Shown here: in pieces, positions 54,038-62,409 of the stretch | Position numbering within the stretch: position 1 is the first letter of the stretch | Layout of the letters: each line of letters begins with the position of its first letter | NCBI GenBank assembly: GCA_965260995.1 | Contig: CBDHCD010000001.1 | Location: 496,001-560,000 of the forward strand | Direction: 5' to 3' | Source: JBBROS01 sp965260995 | Lineage (GTDB): Bacteria > Pseudomonadota > Alphaproteobacteria > Acetobacterales > Acetobacteraceae | Length of the DNA: 64,000 nt | Notes under the pieces: generated by a model | The model's database searches: none | Told to the model about the DNA's origin: nothing | What the model saw: only the letters and a program-made list of their open reading frames with translations | Program-made: the position numbers and the translations under genes

Positions 54038-55003
54038 ATGATCGCGATGTTCCTGGCCCTTAAAATGACGGCTCTTCCAGTAGTGGGGGTGAAGCTTCTA
54101 AACCCACCAGCCCCAAGTGCTTGGGTCAGGAATGATCCAGCAAAAATAGACCCCTATCGCCTGGGAAATGCAGCCGGTCGCCAGCAACAAATAACGGAGA
54201 ATGCTCCCTCGACTGCCAAGAATGCAAGCCCCCTTAAGGCTAATCAGGAATCCGCCGACACTGCAAAGCAAAACGAAAACAAATCTACTGATTGGTGGGC
54301 TATCAGACTTGGCTTTGCTACCATAGTTATCTATGCCATCCAGACCATTGTCTTTCTTGTGCAAGCCAGACGCCTGAAACAGACTATCGAAGCCATGCGA
54401 GACATCTCGCAGGGACAAACTAAAGACGTTCAGGCGTCCATCACGCAAGCAACGCGCGGCGCTGCCGCAATGGAGGGCGTCTCCAGCGCCATGGCTCAGA
54501 ACGTCGTCCACATGGGCGAGTTGATGGACATGCAGCAAAAGTTCTGGCGCAAGCAAATGCGAGCTTACATTAGCGTCTTGGCTCACGACGCGCTTTATCA
54601 GGAGCGGGATAAGGGAATTAGGTTCGAGGCCAGGCCATTGTTCGTCAACAACGGGCATACGCCGGCTTACAACTTGCTGTATGACATCAAATGCAACGTA
54701 GTCTCCACTCCCATAAGCGATAGCCATGACTTTCGCTTGCCTTCCCAAGACGCCGTTTTCGGAGCCGTCGTCGGGCCTCATCAAAACAGGATCATGACCG
54801 CCATCGTTGACACGTTCTACGATGACCGGGAAGTCGAGGACATCAAGACCGGACGGGACAGGGCTTTGTGCGTATGGGGAACGATTCGCTATGATGACGC
54901 CTTCGGCTTTTCCCACTTCACCAATTTTTGCCAGATCATCGTTTGGGGGCGCGGCGGGCAAATCGTGGGATACTATCATAAGACCCACAACGATTCCGAT
55001 TAG
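54038..55003 (+). CDS. Membrane-anchored hypothetical protein, transposon cargo
   Basis: 321 aa. One clear transmembrane segment at about residues 90-107 (LGFATIVIYAIQTIVFLVQA), then a coiled coil (RRLKQTIEAMRDISQGQTKD) and a beta-rich C-terminal domain with MRAYISVLAHDA, FVNNGHTPAYNLLYDI and GTIRYDDAFGFSHFTNF. Proteins of this shape are frequent unknown cargo in islands. No function assigned. Possibly co-transcribed with the DUF6471 gene. Confidence 0.75.
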   Translation: MIAMFLALKMTALPVVGVKLLNPPAPSAWVRNDPAKIDPYRLGNAAGRQQQITENAPSTAKNASPLKANQESADTAKQNENKSTDWWAIRLGFATIVIYAIQTIVFLVQARRLKQTIEAMRDISQGQTKDVQASITQATRGAAAMEGVSSAMAQNVVHMGELMDMQQKFWRKQMRAYISVLAHDALYQERDKGIRFEARPLFVNNGHTPAYNLLYDIKCNVVSTPISDSHDFRLPSQDAVFGAVVGPHQNRIMTAIVDTFYDDREVEDIKTGRDRALCVWGTIRYDDAFGFSHFTNFCQIIVWGRGGQIVGYYHKTHNDSD

Positions 55004-55110
55004 GCTTGCCGCCCGGTAGTGTCTCAGTTTGGAATCGGCCACCCGTAGCCGCCCCGCTCGCCCCGGCGCGCGCCTTCCTATATGCTTAGCGGGAAGCATG
55101 GAGGCAGAAG

Positions 55111-55305
55111 GTGGCGACAAATATCATTCTTAAACGGTGGATCGTAGTTTCCGTCAACGATCTGGGCTGGGCGCCACATCCCGCTACAAAGTTGTTTGTG
55201 TCAGAGGCAGAGGCGCATGCCGGGATGAGTGAGATCGTGGCGGATCGCCTTTCTGGTAAGAGCGATTTGTTCGTAAAGCAGATTGAGTTGTCGGAGATCG
55301 TCTAA
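55111..55305 (+). CDS. Small cargo protein, 64 aa
   Basis: Starts at GTG 55111 after GAGGCAGAAG. Sequence features: ILKRWIVVSVNDLGWAPHPA, KLFVSEAEAHAGMSEIVADR. Its stop overlaps the next start (TAATG), so the two are coupled. Not recognised. Confidence 0.65.
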   Translation: MATNIILKRWIVVSVNDLGWAPHPATKLFVSEAEAHAGMSEIVADRLSGKSDLFVKQIELSEIV

Positions 55306-55538
55306 TGCCCCGCGGCCCCAAAGGCGAGCACCGCCCCGCCGACGTGATCGGCGCGGCGGTGAAAGTGATGCGGATCGCGACCGGCGAGGAAGATGACGCA
55401 CCGCCGCCGGATGACGGCAAAGACCCGGCAGCGGTCAGCATGGGCAAGCGGGGCGGGGTCGCTCGTGCTGCGGCTATGACGCCGGAACGGCGGGCAGAGG
55501 TGGCGCGGAAGGCGGCCGTAAAGCGGTGGGCAAAGTAG
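55305..55538 (+). CDS. Small basic cargo protein with GGxARA...RW motif, 77 aa
   Basis: MPRGPKGEHRPADVIGAAVK followed by an acidic linker and MGKRGGVARAAAMTPERRAE, VARKAAVKRWAK. The C-terminal motif (GG-x-ARA-x3-(T/S)PE-x-R...A-x-KA-x2-RW) is the same as the N-terminal part of both P63C proteins in the window. VIGAAVKVMRIATGE is a common start in such mobile-element proteins. It may bind nucleic acid; function unknown. Confidence 0.7.
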   Translation: MPRGPKGEHRPADVIGAAVKVMRIATGEEDDAPPPDDGKDPAAVSMGKRGGVARAAAMTPERRAEVARKAAVKRWAK

Positions 55539-55606
55539 CAAGCATTTTGTGATTATGCTTGCAGGTTTAATCAGCAAGCATTAGGCATCTCCTGTGCTGC
55601 AAGCAT
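55538..55606 (+). promoter_or_regulatory. Four GCAAGCAT boxes before the P63C gene
   Basis: GCAAGCAT at 55538-55545, its complement ATGCTTGC at 55555-55562, and GCAAGCAT at 55574-55581 and 55599-55606. All four lie within 70 bases, ending 11 bases before the P63C ATG (55618). This is an operator-like array, probably for a DNA-binding protein in the element. Confidence 0.6.
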
Positions 55607-55718
55607 AGGGGCGGGTAATGAGTGACGACACACCGCAGAAGAAGGGTGGCCGGGCGAGGGCGGAGGCGCTTAGCCCGGAGGCGCGGAAAGACATCGCCTC
55701 ACGTGGCGCACGAGCTAG

Positions 55719-57336
55719 CCTGGAAAATTCATGAGGGTTGGCGGGCATAGTACAAGCCCTTGATCCAGCGTAGAATGTGGTTCTCGAGGCCAATTCTACG
55801 GAACCGGAGCGCCATGCCCGCCAAGGTTGAGACTACCGCTGCGCTGCCCGGCTTGTCACCGGTCGGCGGCAAGCCCGTGATCGCCCGCTTCGACGGCGGC
55901 CACCTCTCCTCCGACGGTGGGCTGCTGGTGCTGCGCGAGGTGGAGCGCCGCCTCGACGTGGCCGGACGCTTGGCAGGGTGCATCAAGGATCCGCGCGACC
56001 CGGAGCGCGTCGTGCACGGGCTCGACGAGATCATCCGCTTTCGCCTGCTGATGATCGCGGCGGGCTACGAGGACGGCAACGACGCCGACCAGCTGCGCAC
56101 CGACCCGATGTTCAAGCTGGCCCTGGCAAAGCTCGGGGACGGGGCGGCGCTGTGCTCGCAGCCCACCATCTCGCGCCTGGAGAACCTGCCCGGCACGCGT
56201 GCGCTGCTGCGGATGGGCCGGGCCATGGTCGACCTGTATTGCGCGTCGTTCCGCCAGGTGCCGCGCCGGATCGTGCTGGACGTGGACGACACGTTCGACG
56301 CCGTGCACGGCGGGCAGCAGATGCGCTTGTTCAATGCGCATCATGACGAGTACGGCTTCCAGCCCATCGTGGTGTTCGACGGCGAGGGCCGCTTCGTCAC
56401 CGCCGTGCTGCGCCCGGCCAAGCGGCCGAGCGGGCGCGAGGTCCGGGCCTTCCTGCGCCGCCTGCTGCGCCAGCTCCGCGCCAACTGGCCCCGGGTCGAG
56501 GTCCTGCTGCGCGCCGACAGCCACTACTGCGGCCCCGAGGTGCTGCGCTGGTGCCGGGCGAACACGGTCGATTATCTGATTGGGGTCGCGCCCACCAGCA
56601 CGCTGCGCCGCCATGTCGAGTGCCTGGAGGCCAGCACCGCCGCCCGCTTTGCCGCCTCGGACGGCTCGGGCAAGCTCCGCCGCTTCACCGAGTTCTACGA
56701 CAGTGCCGCAAGCTGGGACCGCGTGGAGCGCATCGTCGCCCGCGTCGAGGCCGGGCCGGACGGGACAGACACGCACTTCGTCGTCACCAGCCTGCCGGGC
56801 GGCTCGGCCCGCACTCTCTACGAAAAACGGTATTGCGCGCGCGGACAGGCGGAAAACCACATCAAGAGCTGGAAACGCCACCTGGCCGCCGACCGCACTT
56901 CGTGCACCAAGGCCACCGCCAACCAGTTCCGCCTGTTCCTGCATGGGGCCGCCTACTGGCTCATGTGGAGCCTGCGCACGCTGATGCCGCGCCGCTCGTC
57001 CTGGCGCACCGCCCAGTTCGACACCCTGCGGCTGCGCCTGGTCAAGCTGGCCGTGCGCGTCGTCGAACTCAAAACCCAGGTCAAGCTGCACCTGCCCAGC
57101 AGCGCCCCGTGCCAGTCCATCCTGGCTTTCGTCCTCGGCCGTATGCCGCGCATCATCAGTTAAGCTCCGGGGCAGCGTGCCCCACCGTCACCCGTTTTCA
57201 CCAACCCTCAGCGCCGCCGCATCGAGCCGCCAACATGCCATCTCGACGTGGTAACGGGTCCGCACACCTGCACAACCAACACACGAAAACCGCACGCCTC
57301 AAATGGAGCCGGTCTCAAAACCATGAATTATGGCGG
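55719..57336 (+). mobile_element. IS1380-family element
   Basis: 4-bp target duplication CTAG at 55715-55718 and 57337-57340. Ends share CC...AATTCATG (left CCTGGAAAATTCATGAGG; complement of right CCGCCATAATTCATGG). Length 1618 bp. Confidence 0.9.
55814..57163 (+). CDS. IS1380-family transposase
   Basis: 449 aa from ATG 55814 (MPAKVETTAALPGLSPVGGK). It has VIARFDGGHLSSDGGLLVLR, RRIVLDVDDTFDAVHGGQQM with catalytic Asp, VEVLLRADSHYCGPEVLRWC with the second Asp, and ARGQAENHIKSWKRHLAADR with Glu. Full length, no lesion seen. Confidence 0.95.
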   Translation: MPAKVETTAALPGLSPVGGKPVIARFDGGHLSSDGGLLVLREVERRLDVAGRLAGCIKDPRDPERVVHGLDEIIRFRLLMIAAGYEDGNDADQLRTDPMFKLALAKLGDGAALCSQPTISRLENLPGTRALLRMGRAMVDLYCASFRQVPRRIVLDVDDTFDAVHGGQQMRLFNAHHDEYGFQPIVVFDGEGRFVTAVLRPAKRPSGREVRAFLRRLLRQLRANWPRVEVLLRADSHYCGPEVLRWCRANTVDYLIGVAPTSTLRRHVECLEASTAARFAASDGSGKLRRFTEFYDSAASWDRVERIVARVEAGPDGTDTHFVVTSLPGGSARTLYEKRYCARGQAENHIKSWKRHLAADRTSCTKATANQFRLFLHGAAYWLMWSLRTLMPRRSSWRTAQFDTLRLRLVKLAVRVVELKTQVKLHLPSSAPCQSILAFVLGRMPRIIS

Positions 57337-58288
57337 CTAGGTGGGGGCATATTGAGTCGCCCGATGGGGTGCCACCGCCCAAAGCTATAGCGATGGGGGT
57401 GCTGCATATCGGGGCCATTCCATGTGCGGTCTTGGACGATGCGGACAACACTCGCGTCTTGACCCAATCTGGTTTGCTAAGTGCGATTGGGCGTTCGCCT
57501 AACCCAACAAGTGCCGACAACCCCCTGCTCGCGCACTTGCCCGCTTTCGTGCGCGCAAAGAACCTAGAACCGTTTGTTTCCAAAGAGTTGATCTGCTCGT
57601 CCACTCCGATTGTTTTCGAGACGGGCGGTCGGGGTGGATCGGCTGGCCGGGCCTTGGGGTATCGCGCTCAAGTCTTGCCGCAGGTCTGCTGGGTATACGC
57701 AAAAGCTCAGATGGCCGGCAAACTGGTCAAAGGGCAACGGCATATCGCCGAAGCATGTACGCGCCTGCTTGAAGGTCTGACCGACGTTGCAATTGATGCC
57801 TTGGTTGATGAGGCGACAGGGTTCCAAGATGTTCGCGCCAAGGACGCCCTCATACGTCTCCTAGAGAAATACGTGTCCAAGGATGCACTGCCTTGGGTCA
57901 AGACCTTTGATGATGACCTCTATCGAGAAATGTTCCGGCTTCACGGCTATTCTTACGAGCCTGGCAGCGTGAAGCGCCCCATGATCTTCGCGCGTCGGAC
58001 TGAGGACATCTACCGTAGGCTTGCGCCGGGCGTGCGCGAAGAACTGCACAAATTGGTTAAGCGCGGAGCGTCTGGCAGGCCGACTGAGAAGCTATTCCAG
58101 CACCTGACACAGCACGCGGGCTATAAAGAGTTCCGCGAGCTGCTCCGCTCGGTCAAAACCATAATGATGCTGTCATCGGACGTGCCGGACTACCTACGCA
58201 AGCTGGACCGTGTGCATCCCCGGTTTGGGGACACCATGCAACTGTCTCTTGATGACACTATTTCTTGACGCCAAGCATAAAATTTCAT

Positions 58289-59185
58289 ATGATGCGGGGC
58301 ATGAACAAGCTTCTAGCCGCCAAGCGCGTCCAAATCCTTTCCATGCTCTGCGAGGGATCGTCCATGCGGTCGATCTCCCGCGTGGTGGACGTGTCCATCA
58401 ACACAGTGTCCGCGCTGCTAGTGGACGCAGGCAAAGCGTGCGCCAGGCATCATGACGGGACGGTGCGAAACGTTCGCAGCAAGCGCATTCAGGCCGACGA
58501 AATCTGGTCATTCTGCTACGCCAAGCAGAAGAACGTCGCGACGGCAAAGGCTGCGCTGGAGGAGGCTGGCGACGTGTGGACGTGGACGGCGCTGGACGCC
58601 GACAGCAAGCTGATCGTGTCTTACCTGATCGGCGGGCGAGATGCCGAGTATGCAAATGAGTTCATACAGGACGTGGCAGGCCGGCTGGCGAACCGTGTGC
58701 AGCTCACCACAGACGGTCACCGGGCCTACTTGGACGCCGTGGAAGGGGCATTCGGGGCGGACATCGACTATGCCATGCTCCTCAAGCACTACGGCGAGCC
58801 GGTAGGCGCTCTGGGCCGCTACAGCCCCGGCGAATGCACCGGCGTTGACTTGCGCCGGGTAGAAGGCCGCCCTGACTTGGCACACGTCAGCACCAGTTAC
58901 GCCGAGCGCCAGAACCTCACCATGCGGATGTCCATGCGCCGGTTCACCCGCCTGACCAACGCGTTTAGCAAGAAGGCCGAGAACCACGCGCACATGGTCG
59001 CGCTCTATACGACTTGGTATAACTTTGTTCGCCAGCACAAGACGCTGCGGTGCAGCCCGGCAATGGCGGCGGGTTTGTCCGAGACGTTGTGGAGCATGAG
59101 CGACGTGGTTGATCTGATTGACGTTGCGGCGGAAGCGCCGAAGCCGCGCGGCCCCTATCAACCGCGTCAGCCAAAAGCGGCTTGA
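58289..59185 (+). CDS. IS1-family transposase of the cargo transposon
   Basis: 298 aa from ATG 58289 (ATGs at 58292 and 58301 are also possible). Helix-turn-helix CEGSSMRSISRVVDVSINTV, then a DDE region: RIQADEIWSFCYAKQKNVAT, VQLTTDGHRAYLDAVEGAFG and TSYAERQNLTMRMSMRRFTR. This is the single-frame IS1 type without programmed frameshift. It starts within 25 bases of the P63C stop. Appears intact, so the transposon may still be mobile. Confidence 0.9.
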   Translation: MMRGMNKLLAAKRVQILSMLCEGSSMRSISRVVDVSINTVSALLVDAGKACARHHDGTVRNVRSKRIQADEIWSFCYAKQKNVATAKAALEEAGDVWTWTALDADSKLIVSYLIGGRDAEYANEFIQDVAGRLANRVQLTTDGHRAYLDAVEGAFGADIDYAMLLKHYGEPVGALGRYSPGECTGVDLRRVEGRPDLAHVSTSYAERQNLTMRMSMRRFTRLTNAFSKKAENHAHMVALYTTWYNFVRQHKTLRCSPAMAAGLSETLWSMSDVVDLIDVAAEAPKPRGPYQPRQPKAA

Positions 59186-59241
59186 CCAAGCACCTTCTAT
59201 GCGGCTGCGTGCTACTTTCTTCGAAAAAGGAATGATTGCAA

Positions 59242-59736
59242 ATGGCGGTTGCTGCTATTAGTGCTGCACTATCTTCTATCAAGACGCTCCATGATTTGAC
59301 GAAGGCTATGGTAAGTCGTCGGGATGCTGCGACGTTTGAAGGGAAGATGATCGAATTTCAGGCAAAAATTCTGGACACCCAGGCGACTTTGCTTGCGGCA
59401 CAAGAGGAACGCTCTACGTTTTTGACACGCATAAGCGATCTTGAAAAAGAAGTGGCTAATCTCAAAACATGGGAAGCTGAGAAGCAACGTTATGAGCTTA
59501 AAGGCTTTGAACGAGGTGTCTTTGCTTATAGCTTGAAACCAGAGACACGAGGCTCCGAACCACCTCATTTGCTTTGTGCAAATTGCTTCCAGCATGGGGT
59601 TAAATCCATTTTGCAGGGCACGGCAGAAGTGAGCCTAGCTCGGCGGATACATGCTTGCCCGGTGTGTCATCTGAAAGTTCCGATGACTGCTGAGGGCTTT
59701 CGCAACGCAACCTCGCCGGATTCCGATTCCGTTTAG
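59242..59736 (+). CDS. Coiled-coil protein with zinc-ribbon end, transposon cargo
   Basis: 164 aa from ATG 59242. Residues 1-30 are hydrophobic/amphipathic (MAVAAISAALSSIKTLHDLT), residues 40-85 a coiled coil (TLLAAQEERSTFLTRISDLE, KEVANLKTWEAEKQRYELKG), and the C-terminus carries two Cys pairs (CANC and CPVC) fitting a zinc ribbon. AT-richer than the neighbours. Proteins of this shape are known unnamed cargo of islands and prophages. Function unknown. Confidence 0.75.
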   Translation: MAVAAISAALSSIKTLHDLTKAMVSRRDAATFEGKMIEFQAKILDTQATLLAAQEERSTFLTRISDLEKEVANLKTWEAEKQRYELKGFERGVFAYSLKPETRGSEPPHLLCANCFQHGVKSILQGTAEVSLARRIHACPVCHLKVPMTAEGFRNATSPDSDSV

Positions 59737-59899
59737 CAATCAAGGGAATTTCAAACTGAGACACTACCTGCCGCCCTTCTCGCTGTCATGTTTTTCACGC
59801 CTTACCCCCCGCCCGACCGGGCCGGATTGACGCGCGAACCGTAGGCCACAGGCGGAGCGGGTGACACGCCGCCGTGGTGGCGGGTGATACGTAATACCG

Positions 59900-60068
59900 T
59901 TCCTGGCTGCGACCGCACCGGGGCATCTCGCAAGACAAGCTGCCGCTCTATCTCGGCTTCTTCCAGTTCGTGCACAACGCTCGCCGACGCGGCAAAGCCT
60001 TGCTCGGTGCACTCGTCACCGCACTTGTCAGATGACGCAGGCCAACACCCCGGAACCCGACAAGAGCC
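59900..60068 (+). pseudogene. End fragment of the GGCTCTTG-type IS1595 IS
   Basis: The sequence matches the C-terminal coding end and terminal repeat of the IS at 38507-39608, in opposite orientation (SWLRPHRGISQDKLPLYLGF, FQFVHNARRRGKALLGALVT). It begins abruptly at the right end of cargo transposon 2 and ends with the complete terminal repeat at 60068. Confidence 0.88.
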
Positions 60069-60398
60069 TCTGCCGATATCCAGGATCGCGACGGGGCCGG
60101 GCCGCTGCTGCGGGCCTCGCGCCCAAGCTGGCCCTTTGTGGCATTGGGCTATGCAGACGGTGGCTACCCCGGTCCGCGGGTCGCCGAGGCAAGCCCCATC
60201 CGCATCGAGGTGGTGCGCAAGGCTGACAATCAGCTCGGTTTTGCCGTCATCGCACGCCGCTGGGTGGTCGAGCGGTTCTTCGCTTGGATCAACCGGAACA
60301 GACGGCTGGCCAAAGACTTCGAGGCCACAATCGAGAGCGTCGAAGCCTTCCTCTACGCCGCATCCAGCGTCATCCTGCTACGAAGGCCGGCCCGTTGA
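60069..60398 (+). pseudogene. C-terminal fragment of an IS5-family transposase
   Basis: One frame reads ADIQDRDGAGPLLRASRPSW, PFVALGYADGGYPGPRVAEA, IRIEVVRKADNQLGFAVIAR and RWVVERFFAWINRNRRLAKD, typical of the last third of IS5 transposases with the second Asp and the catalytic Glu. The N-terminal two thirds are missing, cut by the IS end at 60068. A lineage distinct from the other IS5 elements here. Confidence 0.85.
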
Positions 60399-60552
60399 AT
60401 AATCGATCCGAAATGGACTCTCAGACATGTAACTGCAACGGTAAAAACCATGCGAAAATGAGGGTGCCTCATTCCGCCAGCAACGATACGCCTCGGCGGC
60501 GCTCGCCAAGCAGCCCCTTGCCTTCCGGCCCGGCGCGTTGGAAACCCATGCC

Positions 60553-61479
60553 ATGAGCCCAGGATATCTGCCCTTCGCTGGCGCGCTGCGCCTCCCCGCT
60601 TTCATGTGCGACAATTGCGGCTATTGGCAGCGCCACTTCGCCAAGCCGCCGGCCTGCCCGATGTGCCTCGACGCCCGCCATGTCGTCCCGCAAGACGGGT
60701 GGCAATTTTGGACTCGAGAGGAAGCCCAGGCGAGGTTTCCGTGCCACTGGGCCGAAGTGGAGCCGGGCGTATGGCGGTTCTGGAACGAGCCAGTCAGCGG
60801 CATCGGCCCGAACGCCTACCTGATCCAGACGGCAGGTGGCAACATGGGTTTCGAAGGCTGCCCGGTGTTCAGTGAGGCAGCGCTCGACCACATAGCAGCC
60901 CTAGGGGGAATGCAGGTCCTGGCGGCCTCCCATCCCCACGCTTACGGCGCCTTGTGGCAGTTGCAAGACCGATTCGATCCGGAGCTGGCGCTCCACCCCG
61001 GCGATCTCGCATGGTCAGGGGCGCTTCAAGTCAGCTGGCCGTTCGACGACGTGCTGGAACCGCTTCCGGGGCTATCCCTCCACCTGACGGCTGGTCACTT
61101 CGACGGCCACACTGTCCTGTTCGATCGAGAGCGTCATATCTTATTCTGCGGTGACGCGCTGAAATTCGAGCTCGACCCGGCCGATCCCCGCCAGGCACTG
61201 ACCATCTCCGCCCATAAAGCGTTCGTGCGCGGCATCCCGCTCACTCCAGGTGAGCTTCGTCGCTATCGTGAGGTTTTTGATGCGCTGGACTTCGCCCAGA
61301 CGTGGACGCCGTTCGAGCAAGCCGCGAACAGCGGGCGGGATGAGGCGCTGGCCCTGATCGACGCAATGCTGAGGACGCGTCCACATGCCGCTCCGGTGCC
61401 TCTCACGCAACTTCGTCACGATAGCACTGGCGCGAGGACCGAGAACTGCCGGCTGGAACAGACGGTGAAGCCTTGGTAA
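60553..61479 (+). CDS. MBL-fold metallo-hydrolase with N-terminal zinc ribbon
   Basis: 308 aa from ATG 60553 (MSPGYLPFAGALRLPAFMCD). CDNCGY...CPMCLDARHV is a rubredoxin-like zinc ribbon. The metallo-beta-lactamase core has VLAASHPHAYGALWQLQDRF, LHLTAGHFDGHTVLFDRERH and ILFCGDALKFELDP; the first metal motif SHPHAYG is shorter than the classical HxHxDH, as in several non-classical MBL proteins. No signal peptide. It is an apparently normal host-type gene isolated among IS remnants. Substrate unknown. Confidence 0.85.
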   Translation: MSPGYLPFAGALRLPAFMCDNCGYWQRHFAKPPACPMCLDARHVVPQDGWQFWTREEAQARFPCHWAEVEPGVWRFWNEPVSGIGPNAYLIQTAGGNMGFEGCPVFSEAALDHIAALGGMQVLAASHPHAYGALWQLQDRFDPELALHPGDLAWSGALQVSWPFDDVLEPLPGLSLHLTAGHFDGHTVLFDRERHILFCGDALKFELDPADPRQALTISAHKAFVRGIPLTPGELRRYREVFDALDFAQTWTPFEQAANSGRDEALALIDAMLRTRPHAAPVPLTQLRHDSTGARTENCRLEQTVKPW

Positions 61480-62149
61480 TTGCCTTGTCGCGAACGGCAT
61501 GATTTTTGGCCTGTGGCGAGGCATTGGTCCACGGATCTGGGAACAGGAGAGCTTGGACAATGGCCTGTGGCAGTCTTCAGGAGTTTGCGCCTGTCGTGTC
61601 CGATCGCCTGCTGCCAGCCCACGCAATTCTTCTCCGCCACCAGCTGGGTGTGGCGGTCGAGAGAGGTCTGAACATCACGCTCTCACTCGTGGTCGGCACG
61701 GCAACGGCGAAGCGCTGCCTCGGCAAAGCGCTGCGCGGGCTGAAGGGCTGAGAAAGGCCGCAGGCCATCAAAACGGACAGGCCCCCCTTATGCCGCGGCG
61801 TTGGCCGAGCTGAAAGAGCAGGGCAAGCGCCCGGAGCGCATCATCGACCAGAAAGCGCCTTCACCCACCTTCCTCCACCTGTGCTGCGCTCCGGCTCCGT
61901 GCCAGGATCCCTGCGAAACCGTTTTCCCCCTCCAGCCCCATCGCTCACACGGCCCCGCAAAGCAGCGAGGTGCTGCTTCGCGGCAACGAAAGGGAAAAAG
62001 CAATGAACACCGACACCGCCACCTACACCACGACCGAAATCAGCCTTGCTAAGCGGCGCCGACGAGGCTGGCGGCGAGCGCATCCGCTTCGCGTCTGCCA
62101 TCCTGCCGCGCTGGAGCAGGTCTGGCCAGCGACCCGGCCCAGCGCTGCA
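61480..62149. other. 670 bases without a recognisable intact gene
   Basis: Short open frames on both strands lack family features or ribosome-binding sites. A plus-strand frame near 61560-61751 (RLLPAHAILLRHQLGVAVER) may be a decayed gene but is not identified. Confidence 0.5.
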
Positions 62150-62404
62150 CGGTTCACACCATTCGTACGCAATCGCGTGGTTTTAGGCGGCGCTGGGCCG
62201 TTGCTGCCCGGAGGCGGGGAGCGCAGCGGGATGACATGACGGATTTCCAGACGGCCTTCGCCGACGATGATGCGATCGATCACCAGCTGCAAGATGCCCT
62301 GCTTCTCCGTCAGGGTGGCATCGGCTAGGCGGCTGCGGACACGATCGCAGAACGCCGCCACGTCGGTCCGCACCGCCTCGGCTTGGAGCCGCTGCTGGCA
62401 TAGG
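62150..62404 (-). pseudogene. C-terminal fragment of a large serine recombinase
   Basis: Reads QQRLQAEAVRTDVAAFCDRV, RSRLADATLTEKQGILQLVI and DRIIVGEGRLEIRHVIPLRS, the coiled-coil end of Tn3/phage-type serine recombinases. It is cut at its upstream side by the IS at 62410. Confidence 0.75.
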
Positions 62405-62409
62405 CGCGT

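Larger units (their letters stand above)
55618..58268 (+). pseudogene. P63C-domain protein split by IS1380
   Basis: ATG 55618 begins MSDDTPQKKGGRARAEALSP with EARKDIASRGARA. Removing IS1380 and one CTAG restores RGARARWGHIESPDGVPPPK exactly in frame, then IGAIPCAVLDDADNTRVLTQ, QVCWVYAKAQMAGKLVKGQR, FQDVRAKDALIRLLEKYVSK and the P63C end LPWVKTFDDDLYREMFRLHG, YRRLAPGVREELHKLVKRG, stop 58268. It has the same architecture as 29538-30614 but is divergent and on an unrelated transposon type. Restored length is about 342 aa. Confidence 0.9.
55015..59768 (+). mobile_element. IS1-like cargo transposon (4754 bp) nested in cargo transposon 2
   Basis: Inverted ends GGTAGTGTCTCAGTTTG on both sides (55015 and, inward, 59768), flanked by the 8-bp duplication TGCCGCCC (55007-55014 and 59769-59776). 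Contents: 64-aa gene, 77-aa gene, P63C gene (split by IS1380), IS1-family transposase and a coiled-coil/zinc-ribbon protein, all on the plus strand. Typical IS1 is under 1 kb, so this is a large cargo version. A solo end of the same type is at 38455. Confidence 0.92.
50317..59899. mobile_element. IS1595-type cargo transposon 2 (about 9.6 kb with nested insertions)
   Basis: Inverted ends begin CGGTATTACGTAGCACCCGC on the left (50317) and, read inward from 59899, CGGTATTACGTATCACCCGC, matching in 27 of 28 bases. Contents: winged-helix-like gene (split by IS5), two-gene HEPN module, intact IS1595 transposase, DUF6471 gene, membrane protein gene, and the IS1-like transposon 55015-59768. Without the IS5 copy and the IS1-like transposon it is about 4 kb. 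The 8 bases at the left (CTCTATTG) are not repeated at the right, where a fragment of another IS begins, so the right flank is rearranged. Confidence 0.85.

Noticed and set aside
55538..55606. CRISPR-like array
   Set aside because: The repeats are only 8 bases, irregularly spaced and in both orientations; no cas genes anywhere in the window.
61506..61751. Plus-strand frame of 81 aa as a gene
   Set aside because: No ribosome-binding site, no recognisable family, and it lies in a decayed stretch between an MBL gene and a recombinase fragment.
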